A stretch of DNA of 64,000 bases, from contig NZ_BDCH01000012.1 of the NCBI RefSeq assembly GCF_001613405.1, positions 868,001 to 932,000 of the forward strand, written 5' to 3'. Source of the stretch: Nocardia crassostreae. GTDB taxonomy: Bacteria; Actinomycetota; Actinomycetes; Mycobacteriales; Mycobacteriaceae. How positions within the stretch are numbered: the stretch's first letter is position 1; each line of letters opens with the position of its first letter. The translations under genes were made by a program, and so were the position numbers. The notes below the pieces were generated by a model that saw nothing but the letters and a program-made list of their open reading frames with translations, was not told the DNA's origin and did not search any database. Of this stretch, positions 19,225 through 28,416 are shown piece by piece.

Positions 19225-19759
19225 ACTGCGCGGCCGGGTGGCCCGGTTCGCCGAACTCGTCGGCACCGACGGCGGCGCGCCGGATGCCGCCCTGGACCGG
19301 TGCGCGCGAGTCATGTTGAACGTCATCGGCTTCCGGCCACCGGAGCGCACCACCGACGATGAACGGGTCATCTCCCCGATCGGGGCCAAGAGCTCCGGGA
19401 ACGCGCCGATCAATATTGCCGAGGGCCTCAATATGGCCTACATCCGGACCCGGCCGGGCAATGGCACCATCCTGCACAACCACGACACCAACGAGACGTT
19501 CATCCCGATCAGCGGCAGCTGGCGATTCCGGATCAATGACGAGGACGACCTGTATGTCGACCTCGGGCCGTTCGACGTCATCTCGCTGCCCGCCGGTCTG
19601 CAGCGGCGGTTCACCAATCTGGCCAGCGATTCGGGCCGGGACGAGGAGAGCCTGATGATCGTCATCGTGGCCGGTGACCGGCCGAAATCCGTTATCTACC
19701 CCGAGGTGCTCGAGGCCGCCCGCGCCGAGGGCAGCTACACCCCGGCCGCCTTCGCCTGA
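19181..19759 (+). CDS. Cupin-domain protein
   Basis: This 192-residue protein has a textbook cupin motif 1, [20 protein letters not shown] (His-X-His-X3-Glu-X6-Gly), and a second motif region [15 protein letters not shown] metal ion is expected. Such proteins can be dioxygenases, isomerases or ectoine-synthase-like cyclases; the role here is unknown. The ATG at 19181 has AGGA upstream and lies inside the serine acetyltransferase frame, indicating coupling. Confidence 0.75.
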   Translation: MGNELMASIRFGEDELRGRVARFAELVGTDGGAPDAALDRCARVMLNVIGFRPPERTTDDERVISPIGAKSSGNAPINIAEGLNMAYIRTRPGNGTILHNHDTNETFIPISGSWRFRINDEDDLYVDLGPFDVISLPAGLQRRFTNLASDSGRDEESLMIVIVAGDRPKSVIYPEVLEAARAEGSYTPAAFA

Positions 19760-19788
19760 GGGCGGCCGAATTCATAAGGGACACGATC

Positions 19789-20400
19789 ATGAACGACACC
19801 CCCGTCCGGGCCGATCTCTGGTTCGACCCGATCTGCCCGTGGGCCTGGGTCACCTCGCGGTGGCTGCTCGAGGCCGCCGGAGTCCGCGATATCGACCTGC
19901 GCTTCCACGTGATGAGCCTGTCGGTGCTCAACGAGGGCAATACCCTGCCCGAGCAGTACGAGGTCATGATGCGCGAGGGCTGGTATCTCTCCCGCGTGCT
20001 CACCGCCGCCGTGCAGGGGCACGGCGAGAAGGTGCTCGAACCGCTGTACACCGCCATGGGCACGCGCATCCACACCGGCGGTGACGCGAACTATCGCGCG
20101 GTCATCGCCCAGGCGCTGGAGGCCGTCGGCCTGCCCGCCGAACTGGCGCTGGCCGGATCGGACAGCGCCCTGGATGCCGCGATCCGCGAAAGCCACAGTG
20201 CGGGAATGGCTTCCGTCGGATCCGAGGTTGGCACCCCGATCGTGCGCATCGACGGCAAGGCCTGCTTCGGGCCGGTGCTGTCGCGCATTCCGCGCGGCGA
20301 ACAGGCGGGCCGGATCTTCGAGGGCGCTCGGCTGCTCACCGGTTTCGAGCACTTCTTCGAGCTGAAGCGGAGCCGCACCGAAGAACCCGCGTTCGACTGA
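19789..20400 (+). CDS. DsbA-fold protein of the mycothiol-dependent nitroreductase (Rv2466c) family
   Basis: A 203-residue thioredoxin/DsbA-fold protein starting with WFDPICPWAWVTSRWL. Rv2466c has a CPWC active site; here it is CPWA, so only the nucleophilic Cys (residue 16) remains and the enzyme would work by mixed disulfide with mycothiol or another thiol. It lies 29 bases after the cupin gene and 16 before the asparagine synthetase. It may reduce an intermediate of the pathway or protect from it. Confidence 0.8.
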   Translation: MNDTPVRADLWFDPICPWAWVTSRWLLEAAGVRDIDLRFHVMSLSVLNEGNTLPEQYEVMMREGWYLSRVLTAAVQGHGEKVLEPLYTAMGTRIHTGGDANYRAVIAQALEAVGLPAELALAGSDSALDAAIRESHSAGMASVGSEVGTPIVRIDGKACFGPVLSRIPRGEQAGRIFEGARLLTGFEHFFELKRSRTEEPAFD

Positions 20401-20416
20401 CTATCTGGGAGAGACA

Positions 20417-22258
20417 ATGTGCGGAATCACCGGCTGGATCTCGTTCGAGGACGATCTGCGTAACCACCGCCCGGAACTCGATGCCATGACCGCCACCATG
20501 TGCTGCCGCGGACCCGATGCGGGCGGCGTCTGGTCGAGCCGCGAGGCCGGACTGGGGCACCGCAGGCTCGCGGTGATCGACCTGCCCGGCGGTGCGCAGC
20601 CCATGACGGCCGACACCCCCGGCGGCCCGGTCGTCCTGGTATACAGCGGCGAGGCCTACAACTTCGCCGAACTCCGAAAGGAATTGGAGGACAAGGGACA
20701 TCGGTTCCGCACCGACAGCGATACCGAGGTGGTCCTGCGCGGCTACCTGGAATGGGAAGTCGCGGTCGCGGAACGGCTCAACGGCATGTACGCCTTCGCC
20801 GTCTGGGACTCCCGCACTCGCAAACTGGTGCTCATCCGGGACCGAATGGGGGTGAAACCCCTGTACTACCAACGGGTTCGGGGCGGGCTGCTGTTCGGTT
20901 CGGAGCCCAAGGCCATTCTGGCCAACCCGCTGGCGACCCGGACCGTCGACGCCGACGGGCTGCGCGAGCTGATCGCGTTCACCAAGGCGCCGGGCTGGTC
21001 GCTGTGGAAGGACATGGCCGAGGTCGAACCGGGCACCATCCTGACCTTCGACGCCGATGGGATCCGGTCCCGGACCTACTGGAAGCTCGAGACCATCCCG
21101 CACACCGACGACCGGGACACCGCGGTGGCGCGGGTGCGCGAACTGCTGACCGATACCGTGCACCGCCAGCTGGTCTCCGATGTGCCGCGCCGCGTATTGC
21201 TCTCGGGCGGACTCGATTCCAGCGCGGTCACCGGGATCGCGGCGGCGCACCTGGCCGGGCGCGGGGAGACGCTGCGCACCTTCTCGGTGGACTATCTCGG
21301 CCAGGAGGAGAACTTCCAGCCCGACGAGATGCGCGACACCCCGGATTCGCCGTTCATTCGCGATGTCGTCGACCGGGTCGGTTCGGCGCACGACGATGTG
21401 ATGCTCGATCCCGCCCAGCTCACCGATCCGACCGTGCGCCGGGCCTGTGTGGCGGCGCGCGATATGCCCTCCGGGCTGGGCGACGTCGACACCTCGCTGT
21501 ACCTGCTGTTCAAGGCCATTCGGCAGCAGTCGACGGTGGCCCTGTCCGGGGAGGCGGCCGATGAGGTGTTCGGCGGCTATCGCTGGTTCTTCGAGGAGGA
21601 GTCGCGGAACGCGAAGATGTTCCCCTGGTTGGTGTTCCGCAATGCGGTCACCAGCGATCGGGAGGATCTGCTGCGCCCGGACGTGCGGCGGCTGCTCGAT
21701 GTGCCCGCCTATGCCGCCGACCAGTACGCCACGGCCGTGGCCGCGGTGGAGCAGCTGCCCGAGGCGGACGACTTCGAGCGGCGCATGCGAATCATCAGTC
21801 ACCTCAAACTGACTCGCTGGGTGCGGATCCTGCTGGATCGCAAGGACCGGATGTCCATGGCGGTCGGGCTGGAGGTGCGGGTGCCGTTCTGCGATCACCG
21901 GCTCGTCGAATACGTCTACAACACGCCCTGGGCGCTCAAGACCTTCGACGGGCAGGAGAAGAGCCTGCTGCGCCAGGCCGCCCGGCACGTCCTGCCGGAC
22001 TCGGTCGCCCAGCGGCTCAAGAGCCCGTATCCGTCCACGCAGGATCCGGGCTACGCCGTGGCGCTCCAGTCGCAGGCGAAAGAGGTACTCGTCGAAAGCG
22101 ATTCACCGGTATTCCAACTGGTGAGCCGGGATTGGCTGCACGAGGCCGTGCAGGCCGACGCCGCCACCCTCAGCGGGCAGACCCGGCACGGACTGGATCG
22201 CGTGCTCGATATGTATCACTGGTTCGATCTGTATTCGCCACAGCTGCGGCTGGATTGA
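20417..22258 (+). CDS. asnB: Asparagine synthetase (glutamine-hydrolysing)
   Basis: A full-length 613-residue amidotransferase. The N-terminal Ntn glutaminase starts MCGITGWISFED (Cys2 nucleophile), and the C-terminal AMP-forming synthetase carries LLSGGLDSSAVTG. It converts a carboxylate to an amide with glutamine and ATP. In secondary-metabolite loci such paralogs amidate the product itself, so its substrate may not be aspartate. It is the last gene of the run starting at 17607, with GGGAGAG before its ATG. It converges with the FadR gene. Confidence 0.88.
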   Translation: MCGITGWISFEDDLRNHRPELDAMTATMCCRGPDAGGVWSSREAGLGHRRLAVIDLPGGAQPMTADTPGGPVVLVYSGEAYNFAELRKELEDKGHRFRTDSDTEVVLRGYLEWEVAVAERLNGMYAFAVWDSRTRKLVLIRDRMGVKPLYYQRVRGGLLFGSEPKAILANPLATRTVDADGLRELIAFTKAPGWSLWKDMAEVEPGTILTFDADGIRSRTYWKLETIPHTDDRDTAVARVRELLTDTVHRQLVSDVPRRVLLSGGLDSSAVTGIAAAHLAGRGETLRTFSVDYLGQEENFQPDEMRDTPDSPFIRDVVDRVGSAHDDVMLDPAQLTDPTVRRACVAARDMPSGLGDVDTSLYLLFKAIRQQSTVALSGEAADEVFGGYRWFFEEESRNAKMFPWLVFRNAVTSDREDLLRPDVRRLLDVPAYAADQYATAVAAVEQLPEADDFERRMRIISHLKLTRWVRILLDRKDRMSMAVGLEVRVPFCDHRLVEYVYNTPWALKTFDGQEKSLLRQAARHVLPDSVAQRLKSPYPSTQDPGYAVALQSQAKEVLVESDSPVFQLVSRDWLHEAVQADAATLSGQTRHGLDRVLDMYHWFDLYSPQLRLD

Positions 22259-22286
22259 CGAACCGGCCCGGGCCGGGCGGCGCGCC

Positions 22287-22991
22287 TTACACTTCCTCGG
22301 CGCGGTTCTGCACTTCTGTCAGCAGTGCGACCGCGGCGTCGATAATCTGGGCGACCGCCTGCTCGGCCCGGTCTCCGTCACCCGCGGTGATCGCATCGGC
22401 GAGTTTGTCGTGGTCCGGAAAATCGATGTGCTCACGGCGCAATTCGGCCGTCACCGCCGCCACGCCCACACTCAGCGCGTAGCTGAGCCCCTCCCACAAT
22501 TCGATGAGGACGGAATTGTGCGTGGCGGCGATGATCGCGCCGTGGAATTCGTGATCGGCGGCGAGGAACGCTTGCTCGTCGCCCGCCGCGCGGGCGGCGT
22601 GCTGATTGGCCAGGGCAGTGGTAATTCGGGCCAGGTCCGCCTCGGTCCGCCGGGTGGCCGCGGCCCGGGCCGCCTGGCGTTCGATGCTGTTGCGTACCTC
22701 GAGAATCTCCAGCACATTCGCGGCCTTGGTGCGCCGCAACAGGGCCGCGGACAAACCGTGGCGGGCGCGGACATAGGTGCCGTCGCCGCGGCGGGGTTCG
22801 AGCAGCCCGGCATGCTCGAGGGCGCGCACGGCCTCGCGGACGGTGCTGCGCCCGACGCCGAGTTGCTCGACCAACTCTTGTTCGGGGGGAATTCGAGAAC
22901 CCACCGGCCATTCGCCGCTTTCGATCATCTCCTCGAACTGTTCCACCACCGTGGAGGAAAGACGCGCCGTGTTGGCAGCCCGAAGTGGCAT
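22287..22991 (-). CDS. FadR-subfamily GntR regulator
   Basis: A 234-residue regulator. The N-terminal winged helix (RIPPEQELVEQLGVGRSTVREAVRALEHAGLLEPRRG) is of GntR type and the C-terminal all-helical FCD domain carries metal/ligand histidines (AADHEFHGAIIAATHN). It senses a small organic acid in most relatives. It is transcribed away from, and lies 58 bases after, the DtxR gene, so it could be its operon partner. A loose inverted repeat GGTAT...ATACC lies at 23039-23057, overlapping the end of the DtxR gene. Confidence 0.85.
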   Translation of the reverse strand: MPLRAANTARLSSTVVEQFEEMIESGEWPVGSRIPPEQELVEQLGVGRSTVREAVRALEHAGLLEPRRGDGTYVRARHGLSAALLRRTKAANVLEILEVRNSIERQAARAAATRRTEADLARITTALANQHAARAAGDEQAFLAADHEFHGAIIAATHNSVLIELWEGLSYALSVGVAAVTAELRREHIDFPDHDKLADAITAGDGDRAEQAVAQIIDAAVALLTEVQNRAEEV

Positions 22992-23049
22992 GTGGAACTC
23001 CTCGGTCCAGAAACGGCGGAATATCAGCCCAGAAGATTGGTATGACGTA

Positions 23050-23868
23050 TTAATACCCGCTGAATATTACATGACGCAATGTGTTTCGCCTACATTCGCC
23101 TCGGGTGTTCTGGACCGCAGCGGCGGACATGCTCGCATTGTGTTTGCGCGCCAAGGTGTTCGGTTCCGCGCCGCCGATCGGATCGCAGACGATGAGCATG
23201 GCCGCCTGGCGGGCGCTCAGCACCACGTTCACCCCGGCGAGGTCGATCACATGGCCGGAGGCGGGAGTGAGGGTCAGCAGTGCGCCCGGAGTGAGCCCGG
23301 CGGCCAGCAACTTTCGCAGGAAGACGGCATCGTCCTGGATGCGCTCGCTGATCCGGTACAGCTGCACCACCTGGCGGCCGCTGCGCCCGGCCTTCGAAAG
23401 CGTCTGTATCGCACGGGGTACGGGCGGCGCGGGGGCATCGGTCACGCCGAGTTCGGCCAGACCCGGAATCGGCGCGCCGTACGGGCAGTGGCGCGGCCTG
23501 CCGCACAGCTCGAAGATGCGGCGTCCGGCATCGGCGGAGATCACGTGCTCCCAGCGGCACGCCTCGGCGTGCACCCGCGTCCAGTCCAGCCCGATCACGC
23601 GGTGCAGCAGGACCTCCGCGAGCCGGTGCTTGCACATGACCCGCACCGCGAGGCGTTTGCCCTCCGGCGAGAGTTTCAGATGCCGATTGAGGGTGACCAC
23701 CAGCAGACCCTCGCGCTGCAGGCGGGCCACGGTCTGGCTCACCGTCGGCGCGGTGTGCCCGAGCCGTTCGGCAATGCGGGCGCGCAGCGGGACGACGCCG
23801 TCCTCCTCCAATTCGTAGGCTGCCTTGAGGTACATCTCGGTGGTATCGACGAGGCCTTGGACGGTCAT
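23050..23868 (-). CDS. DtxR/IdeR-family iron-dependent regulator
   Basis: A 272-residue metalloregulator. Winged helix at residues ~5-65, dimerisation domain with metal ligands CKHRLAE and VHAEACRWEHV, then an SH3-like C-terminal domain (AAGLTPGALLTLTPASGHV). The Cys-X2-Glu-His set matches DtxR/IdeR and differs from the MntR site, so ferrous iron is the likely signal. An extra ~45 residue tail follows. It lies beside an aryl-ligase biosynthetic locus and a binding lipoprotein, so iron probably represses production. A degenerate MerR-type box (23886-23901) lies 18 bases upstream of its start. Confidence 0.88.
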   Translation of the reverse strand: MTVQGLVDTTEMYLKAAYELEEDGVVPLRARIAERLGHTAPTVSQTVARLQREGLLVVTLNRHLKLSPEGKRLAVRVMCKHRLAEVLLHRVIGLDWTRVHAEACRWEHVISADAGRRIFELCGRPRHCPYGAPIPGLAELGVTDAPAPPVPRAIQTLSKAGRSGRQVVQLYRISERIQDDAVFLRKLLAAGLTPGALLTLTPASGHVIDLAGVNVVLSARQAAMLIVCDPIGGAEPNTLARKHNASMSAAAVQNTRGECRRNTLRHVIFSGY

Positions 23869-23885
23869 TCGCCAGAGTCTGGCTG

Positions 23886-23901
23886 CTCAACCCGACTCGA
23901 G
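23886..23901. promoter_or_regulatory. MerR-type operator, copy B (upstream of DtxR gene)
   Basis: CTCAACC-CG-ACTCGAG has a perfect left half and a right half matching 4 of 7. It lies in the short gap between the MerR and DtxR genes. Weakest of the three copies. Confidence 0.35.
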
Positions 23902-23902
23902 G

Positions 23903-24322
23903 TCAAGCGCAGCTGGTGTCGGAATCCGGTTCGGCGCCGGGCAATTCGACGGTGGAGCGGAACTCCGGGCACTGCTCGAGGGCGTTCTCGCGCTGGCATT
24001 CCAGCAGATGGGTGAGGTAGGCGCGGGTGGTGGCCAGCTTGCGCAGCTGGGAATCCACTGCATCGATGCGCGCCGCCACGGTATCGCGCCAGTCGTGGGT
24101 CGCGGTGCGGCCCGCCAGCACGGTGGCGATCTCGTCCAGGCTGAGCTGCCCGGTATCGCGCCACAGCTGGATCAGGGCGATCCGATACAGCTGATCGCGG
24201 TCGTAGTAGCGCCAGCCGGAGCGGCGGTGCGGTGTGATCAGCCCTCGGCGGTCCCAGTAGTGCAGCGTCGAAACAGGCAGGTCGAACCGGGTGGTGACGT
24301 CCCTGATCGAGGTGTACTCCAT
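23903..24322 (-). CDS. MerR-family regulator
   Basis: A 139-residue protein. The N-terminal MerR helix-turn-helix and wing (STLHYWDRRGLITPHRRSGWRYYDRD) is followed by a coiled-coil dimerisation helix and a C-terminal LLECQRENALEQCPEF with two cysteines 9 residues apart, plus a last Cys at the end (TSCA). Such cysteines could bind metal or sense redox. Start ATG at 24322. A perfect palindrome sits 14 bases upstream, and related sites lie before the DtxR and exporter genes, implying control of the locus. Confidence 0.85.
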   Translation of the reverse strand: MEYTSIRDVTTRFDLPVSTLHYWDRRGLITPHRRSGWRYYDRDQLYRIALIQLWRDTGQLSLDEIATVLAGRTATHDWRDTVAARIDAVDSQLRKLATTRAYLTHLLECQRENALEQCPEFRSTVELPGAEPDSDTSCA

Positions 24323-24335
24323 CGCGTCATTTGAA

Positions 24336-24351
24336 CTCAACCCAGGTTGAG
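24336..24351. promoter_or_regulatory. MerR-type operator, copy C (between merR-like and phosphotransferase genes)
   Basis: CTCAACC-CA-GGTTGAG is a perfect 7+7 inverted repeat. It is placed 14 bases before the MerR ATG and 39 before the rightward phosphotransferase ATG, as expected for autoregulation and divergent control. Confidence 0.6.
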
Positions 24352-24389
24352 AAAGCAAGCTGAGGCTAATCAAACACTTACGGGAGGTA

Positions 24390-26996
24390 ATGGACGTGAC
24401 GATCGACGACATCGACCGGACGGCCCCCGCTGTCCTCGGCCTTGCCGCGGTCGGAAACGACATGCGGGAGCTGGCGGGCGGTAAGGCCGCGAACCTCGCG
24501 GATATGCTCGCGGCCAGATTTCCGGTGCCCGGCGGGTTCTGCGTGACGACGGCCGCCTACCGGGCGGCGGTATCGGCGGACGAACTGCTCGACGCCATCG
24601 CGCGGACACCGGCCGAGGATGCCGAACGGCTGGGCGAGCTCGCCGGGCAGCTGCGGGAATTCATCCTCGCCGCGCCCATGCCGCCCGGCTTGGAAGGCGC
24701 CATTGTCTAAGCCTACGAACAGCTTTCGGGTCCGGAATGGGTCGCGGTCGCGGTGCGGTCGCCGTCCACCGCCGAGGATATGCCCGATGCCTCGTTCGCC
24801 GGGCAGTACGACACCTACCTCAATGTGGTCGGCGCCCAGGATGTGCTGGCCGCGGTACGCCAATGCTGGGCGTCGCTGTGGTCGGAGCGGGCGACGCGAT
24901 ACCGGGCGGCGCACGACGCCGACCACGCCCCGGCCATCGCGGTGGTGGTGCAGCGCATGGTCGACGCGGCCAGTGCCGGAGTGCTGTACACCGCGAATCC
25001 GGTGACCAGCAAGCGTTCCGAGATTCTGGTCGAGGCCACGCCCGGGCTCGGGGAAGCGGTCGTCTCCGGGACCGTCACACCCGACCACTACCGGCTGAGC
25101 GTGGACGGCGAGCCCCTGGAAGCCCCGGCGGACGGCTGCCTGACCGCGCCGCAGCAGGCCGAACTGGTGGCCATGGGGCGGAAACTGGAGCGGCACTTCG
25201 GTGTTCCGCAGGATGTCGAGTGGGCGTTCAATGGTGACGGCGAACTGTGGCTGACGCAGTCCCGGCCGATCACCACCTTGTTCCCGGTGCCGGTGTCCAG
25301 TCATGCCACCCCGCGCGCGTACTGGTCGGTCAATGTCTATCAGGGCATCAGCCAGCCGTTCACGCCCATGGGCGCGGATATGATTCGCGAACGCCAGCGC
25401 GGCATGGCGAATTACATGGGCACGCTGGGGTTCTCGGCCTTCATCACCGATGTGGACGGGTGGCTGTTCTGGGACATCACCGACGGGGTGCGGAGTCCGG
25501 CCAAACGGCCGAAGATGGCGGCATTCGTGGACAGCCTCGCCGCGCCGTCCGGCCGCATTGTCGAGCAACTCGGCCGTGACCCGCGATTCCCGACGCTGCT
25601 CGCGGATGCGGATGTCGCCGCCCCGCCGCAGCCGCGGCGGCGGCGCTGGGAACGCATGATCCCGGCCTGGCTGTGGCCGGATGCCGCGCGCGCCAAGGTG
25701 ATTCGGGATACGGAGCGGCGCCTGCGCGCCTTCGCCGGTCCGGTCGAGGCGAGTGCCCGGGAACGACTCGCCTTCGTGGAATCGGTGCGCCGCGATGTCT
25801 GCCGCATCGAGGCCGATATGCCGCGTGACGCCAATACCGCGGGGCATGTGGGTGCGCAGGTCGCGGGCGACCTGCTGCGCGGCTATGCGGATCAGACCGA
25901 GATCAATGCCGTGTTCCGCGGTGTGCCGCACAATCCCACCACCGAAATGGATCTGGTGCTGTGGCAGTTGGCGGGACGCGTCCGTCGCGATGCGGCCGCC
26001 TGCCGCCTGCTGCTCGAGACCGCTCCGGACGAGCTGGCCGCCAGGCAGCTGGCGGGCGCGCTGCCCGATATCGTGCAGCGCGGCGTGGCGAGCTTCCTGC
26101 GCGACTACGGTTGCCGCGCCACCGCCGAGATCGACTTCGGGGTGCCGCGCTGGTCCGACGATCCGGAGCCGATCTTCGCCATCCTGGCCGACTACCTGCG
26201 CGCCACCGATGCGGAGCAGGATGCCGAAGCCCGCTTCGCGGCGGCCGAGGCCGCCGCCGAGGCCACGATCGCGGAACTCGTCGCTCGGGTGCCGAAAACC
26301 CGTGCGCCCCAGGCGATGCTGGCCGGATTCCTGCTGCGCCGCTCCCGCGCGCTGCGCGGCCTGCGCGAATTCCCCAAGCTCTGCCTGATGCGCGGCTTCG
26401 CCCTGCTGCGGGCGCAGCTGCTGCTCGTGGGCGAGGACATCGTCGCCGCCGGGCGGCTGGACCGCCCGGACGATGTCATGTTCCTCGAACTCGCCGAAGT
26501 CCGTGCGGCACTGGACGGCCGGGACTTCCGCGCGCAGGTGGCCGAGCGGCGCGCCATCCACGACTGGGAATCCCGGCGCCTGCGCGTTCCCTCCATCCTG
26601 ATCTCCGACGGCACCGTGCCCGAACTCGAAACCGGCTCCGCGGCAAGGAATGCCGATCTCACCGGCCTGGCGGCGGCCGCCGGTGCCGTGACCGGCCGGG
26701 CGCGCGTCGTCGCCGATCCGACCGGCGCACGGATCGAGCCGGGCGAGATCCTGGTCGCAGCCACCACCGATCCCGGCTGGACCCCGCTGTTCCTCACCGC
26801 CGCGGCCCTGGTGACCGAGACCGGCGGCATGATCTCGCACGGCACCACCGTCGCCCGCGAATACGGAATCCCCGCCGTGGTGGGCGTTCCCGATGCCACC
26901 CGGCGCATTCGCACCTGCCAGGTGATCACCGTCGACGGCTCCGCGGGAACCATCACCTTCGATGCGGACGACCTACCGGAGGGAGACGACCGATGA
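24390..26996 (+). pseudogene. Rifampin-phosphotransferase/PEP-synthase-like enzyme with an in-frame TAA
   Basis: The repaired frame is ~868 residues, the length of rifampin phosphotransferases. Domain order: ATP-grasp (ELAGGKAANLADM, then VRSPSTAEDMPDASFAGQYD), a long central substrate domain, and a C-terminal swivelling phosphohistidine domain with TETGGMISHGTTVAREYG (catalytic His). These enzymes split ATP to AMP plus phosphate and phosphorylate a substrate, often an antibiotic hydroxyl. TAA at 24708-24710 interrupts it after 106 residues (EGAIV stop AYEQLSG), probably GAA or CAA to TAA. It may protect the host from its own product or modify it. Its stop overlaps the next ATG (ATGA). Confidence 0.75.
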
Positions 26997-27673
26997 CCAT
27001 GATCACCTCGCCGCTCACCGGCGCGTTCAACTTCCGCGACACCGGCGGCGGCCGGATCCGCCGGGGTCGGCTGTTCCGCAGCGACACCCTGCAATCCCTG
27101 ACCGACACCGACCGCGAACTCCTGATCGAATGGTTCGGCGTCCGTTGCGTTCTCGACCTCCGCTCGGAGACCGAGACCCGCGCCGAAGGCGTGGCGGACC
27201 TCCCCGGCATCCGCTACGCCCACGTCCCGCTGCGCACCGTGCAGAGCGGCCGCTCCTCCCGCCTCGAGGACATCTACGTCGACCACCTGCGGAACGACGT
27301 CAACCTCCCGCTGGCCATCGAAACCCTGTCCGCCCTGCTCCCACGCCCCACCGTCGTGCACTGCGCCTCCGGCAAGGACCGCACCGGCATCGTCACGGCG
27401 ATCACCCTGGGCCTGGCCGGTGTCCCCCGCGAAGCGATCATCCGCGACTACCTCCGCAGCGCCGACAGCATGCCCCGCGTCATCGAACGCTTCCGCCACT
27501 ACCGCCTACCCGAACCCCTGTTCCGCTGCACCGAATCCGCGATCGCCGCCCTCCTCGACACCATCGACCGCGACTTCGGCGGCTTCGCCGGTTGGGCCAC
27601 CTACGCGGGCCTGTCGAACGCCGCCATCCTCCGCCTCCGCCGCAGCCTGATCGTCACCATGCCGCCGGGCTAG
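26993..27673 (+). CDS. Tyrosine/serine protein phosphatase (Rv0153c/PTPB-like)
   Basis: A 226-residue phosphatase with the CX5R signature HCASGKDRTG and the family start FNFRDTGGGRIRRGRLFRSD. This is the atypical PtpB/Y_phosphatase3 type. It could dephosphorylate proteins or a phosphorylated metabolite made by the enzyme encoded just upstream, with which it is coupled by an ATGA overlap. That phosphotransferase/phosphatase pairing is inferred from the overlap. Confidence 0.85.
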   Translation: MTMITSPLTGAFNFRDTGGGRIRRGRLFRSDTLQSLTDTDRELLIEWFGVRCVLDLRSETETRAEGVADLPGIRYAHVPLRTVQSGRSSRLEDIYVDHLRNDVNLPLAIETLSALLPRPTVVHCASGKDRTGIVTAITLGLAGVPREAIIRDYLRSADSMPRVIERFRHYRLPEPLFRCTESAIAALLDTIDRDFGGFAGWATYAGLSNAAILRLRRSLIVTMPPG

Positions 27674-27707
27674 GACCGCGGTTCGGATCGGACCCCGGTG
27701 GCGGGGC

Positions 27708-28256
27708 TCAGAATTCGGAGTCGATGGTCGATCCGAACGGCTCGGGGAGCGCGATCGGCATGCCGAACGCATGCGGGCCGTCGACCTCGGAGTACCCCAG
27801 ATCGTGCGGGTCGGTGAACAGTGTCCATTCACGGGATTGCCGATCTACCAACAGGTAGATCGGCGCCCCGTACTGTGCGTACCGCTTGCGCGTCACTTTT
27901 CGGTCGGTCTCGGCATTCGACTCCGAAGTCACCTCGACAACCAGCAGGGTTTGCTTCGGCAGGAGGGCACCGGCGCCGTCGGCCAAGGCCGCCGGGATCA
28001 CCGCCAAGTCCGGGATGAACCAATTCGGGGAGCCGGGTAGATCGAGGTTGCCGGAACCCATGATGCAGTCCAGTTCGTCGACTCTTTCGTCGAGTTGACG
28101 ACGAATCCGGGCGATCACCTTCTCGTGATCCCACATCGGCGACACCAGTACGATCCGCCCCTCGATGACTTCAGCCCGTTGACCTTCAACGAGTTGCACC
28201 GCGTACTTGAGGGCCGCCTCGTGATCCACGCTGTCATAGGCGATCGGTTGCGCCAT
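27708..28256 (-). CDS. Uma2-family (restriction-endonuclease-fold) protein
   Basis: A 182-residue DUF820/Uma2 protein with a PD-(D/E)XK-like core: IPDLAVIP, then VVEVTSESNAETDRKVTRKRYAQYG, and YLLVDRQSREW. Uma2 genes are common in actinobacteria and cyanobacteria and have no established role. The ATG at 28256 (MAQPIAYDS) has AGGTGG upstream. It converges with the phosphatase gene and diverges from the TetR gene. Confidence 0.85.
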   Translation of the reverse strand: MAQPIAYDSVDHEAALKYAVQLVEGQRAEVIEGRIVLVSPMWDHEKVIARIRRQLDERVDELDCIMGSGNLDLPGSPNWFIPDLAVIPAALADGAGALLPKQTLLVVEVTSESNAETDRKVTRKRYAQYGAPIYLLVDRQSREWTLFTDPHDLGYSEVDGPHAFGMPIALPEPFGSTIDSEF

Positions 28257-28350
28257 GACCCGTTCACCACCTTTCGTCCGACCCAGACACATCTCCCCTG
28301 GTCACTGGCATTGTATGCGATCGGACCGTGTGACGAGGGCCTCATCAAAA

Positions 28351-28378
28351 TGCAGTTTCTGAAAAATTGCAGTTTCTG
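28351..28378. promoter_or_regulatory. Direct repeat of TGCAGTTTCTG, 17-bp period, before TetR gene
   Basis: TGCAGTTTCTG occurs at 28351-28361 and again at 28368-28378. The A/T-rich patch differs from its surroundings and ends 14 bases before the first ATG of the TetR gene, so it probably carries the promoter and a TetR operator. Confidence 0.45.
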
Positions 28379-28392
28379 CTAAATTTTGGGGC

Positions 28393-28416
28393 ATGGGCAT
28401 GGGCATGGGCATGGGC
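28393..28416 (+). repeat. Four tandem ATGGGC units at a start codon
   Basis: ATGGGC is repeated four times at the very start of the TetR gene, giving Met-Gly-Met-Gly-Met-Gly-Met-Gly-Asp and at least four possible in-frame starts. Changes in copy number would keep the frame but shift the distance to the upstream promoter/ribosome site (TTGGGG). Confidence 0.8.

Noticed and set aside
22263..22276. CCGGCCCGGGCCGG between asnB and FadR genes as a terminator
   Set aside because: It is a self-complementary palindrome without a loop, so it folds poorly; left uncalled.
24390..26996. Calling the gene a true rifampin phosphotransferase
   Set aside because: The central substrate domain cannot be judged without alignment and no rifamycin-associated promoter element was seen; only the fold is claimed.
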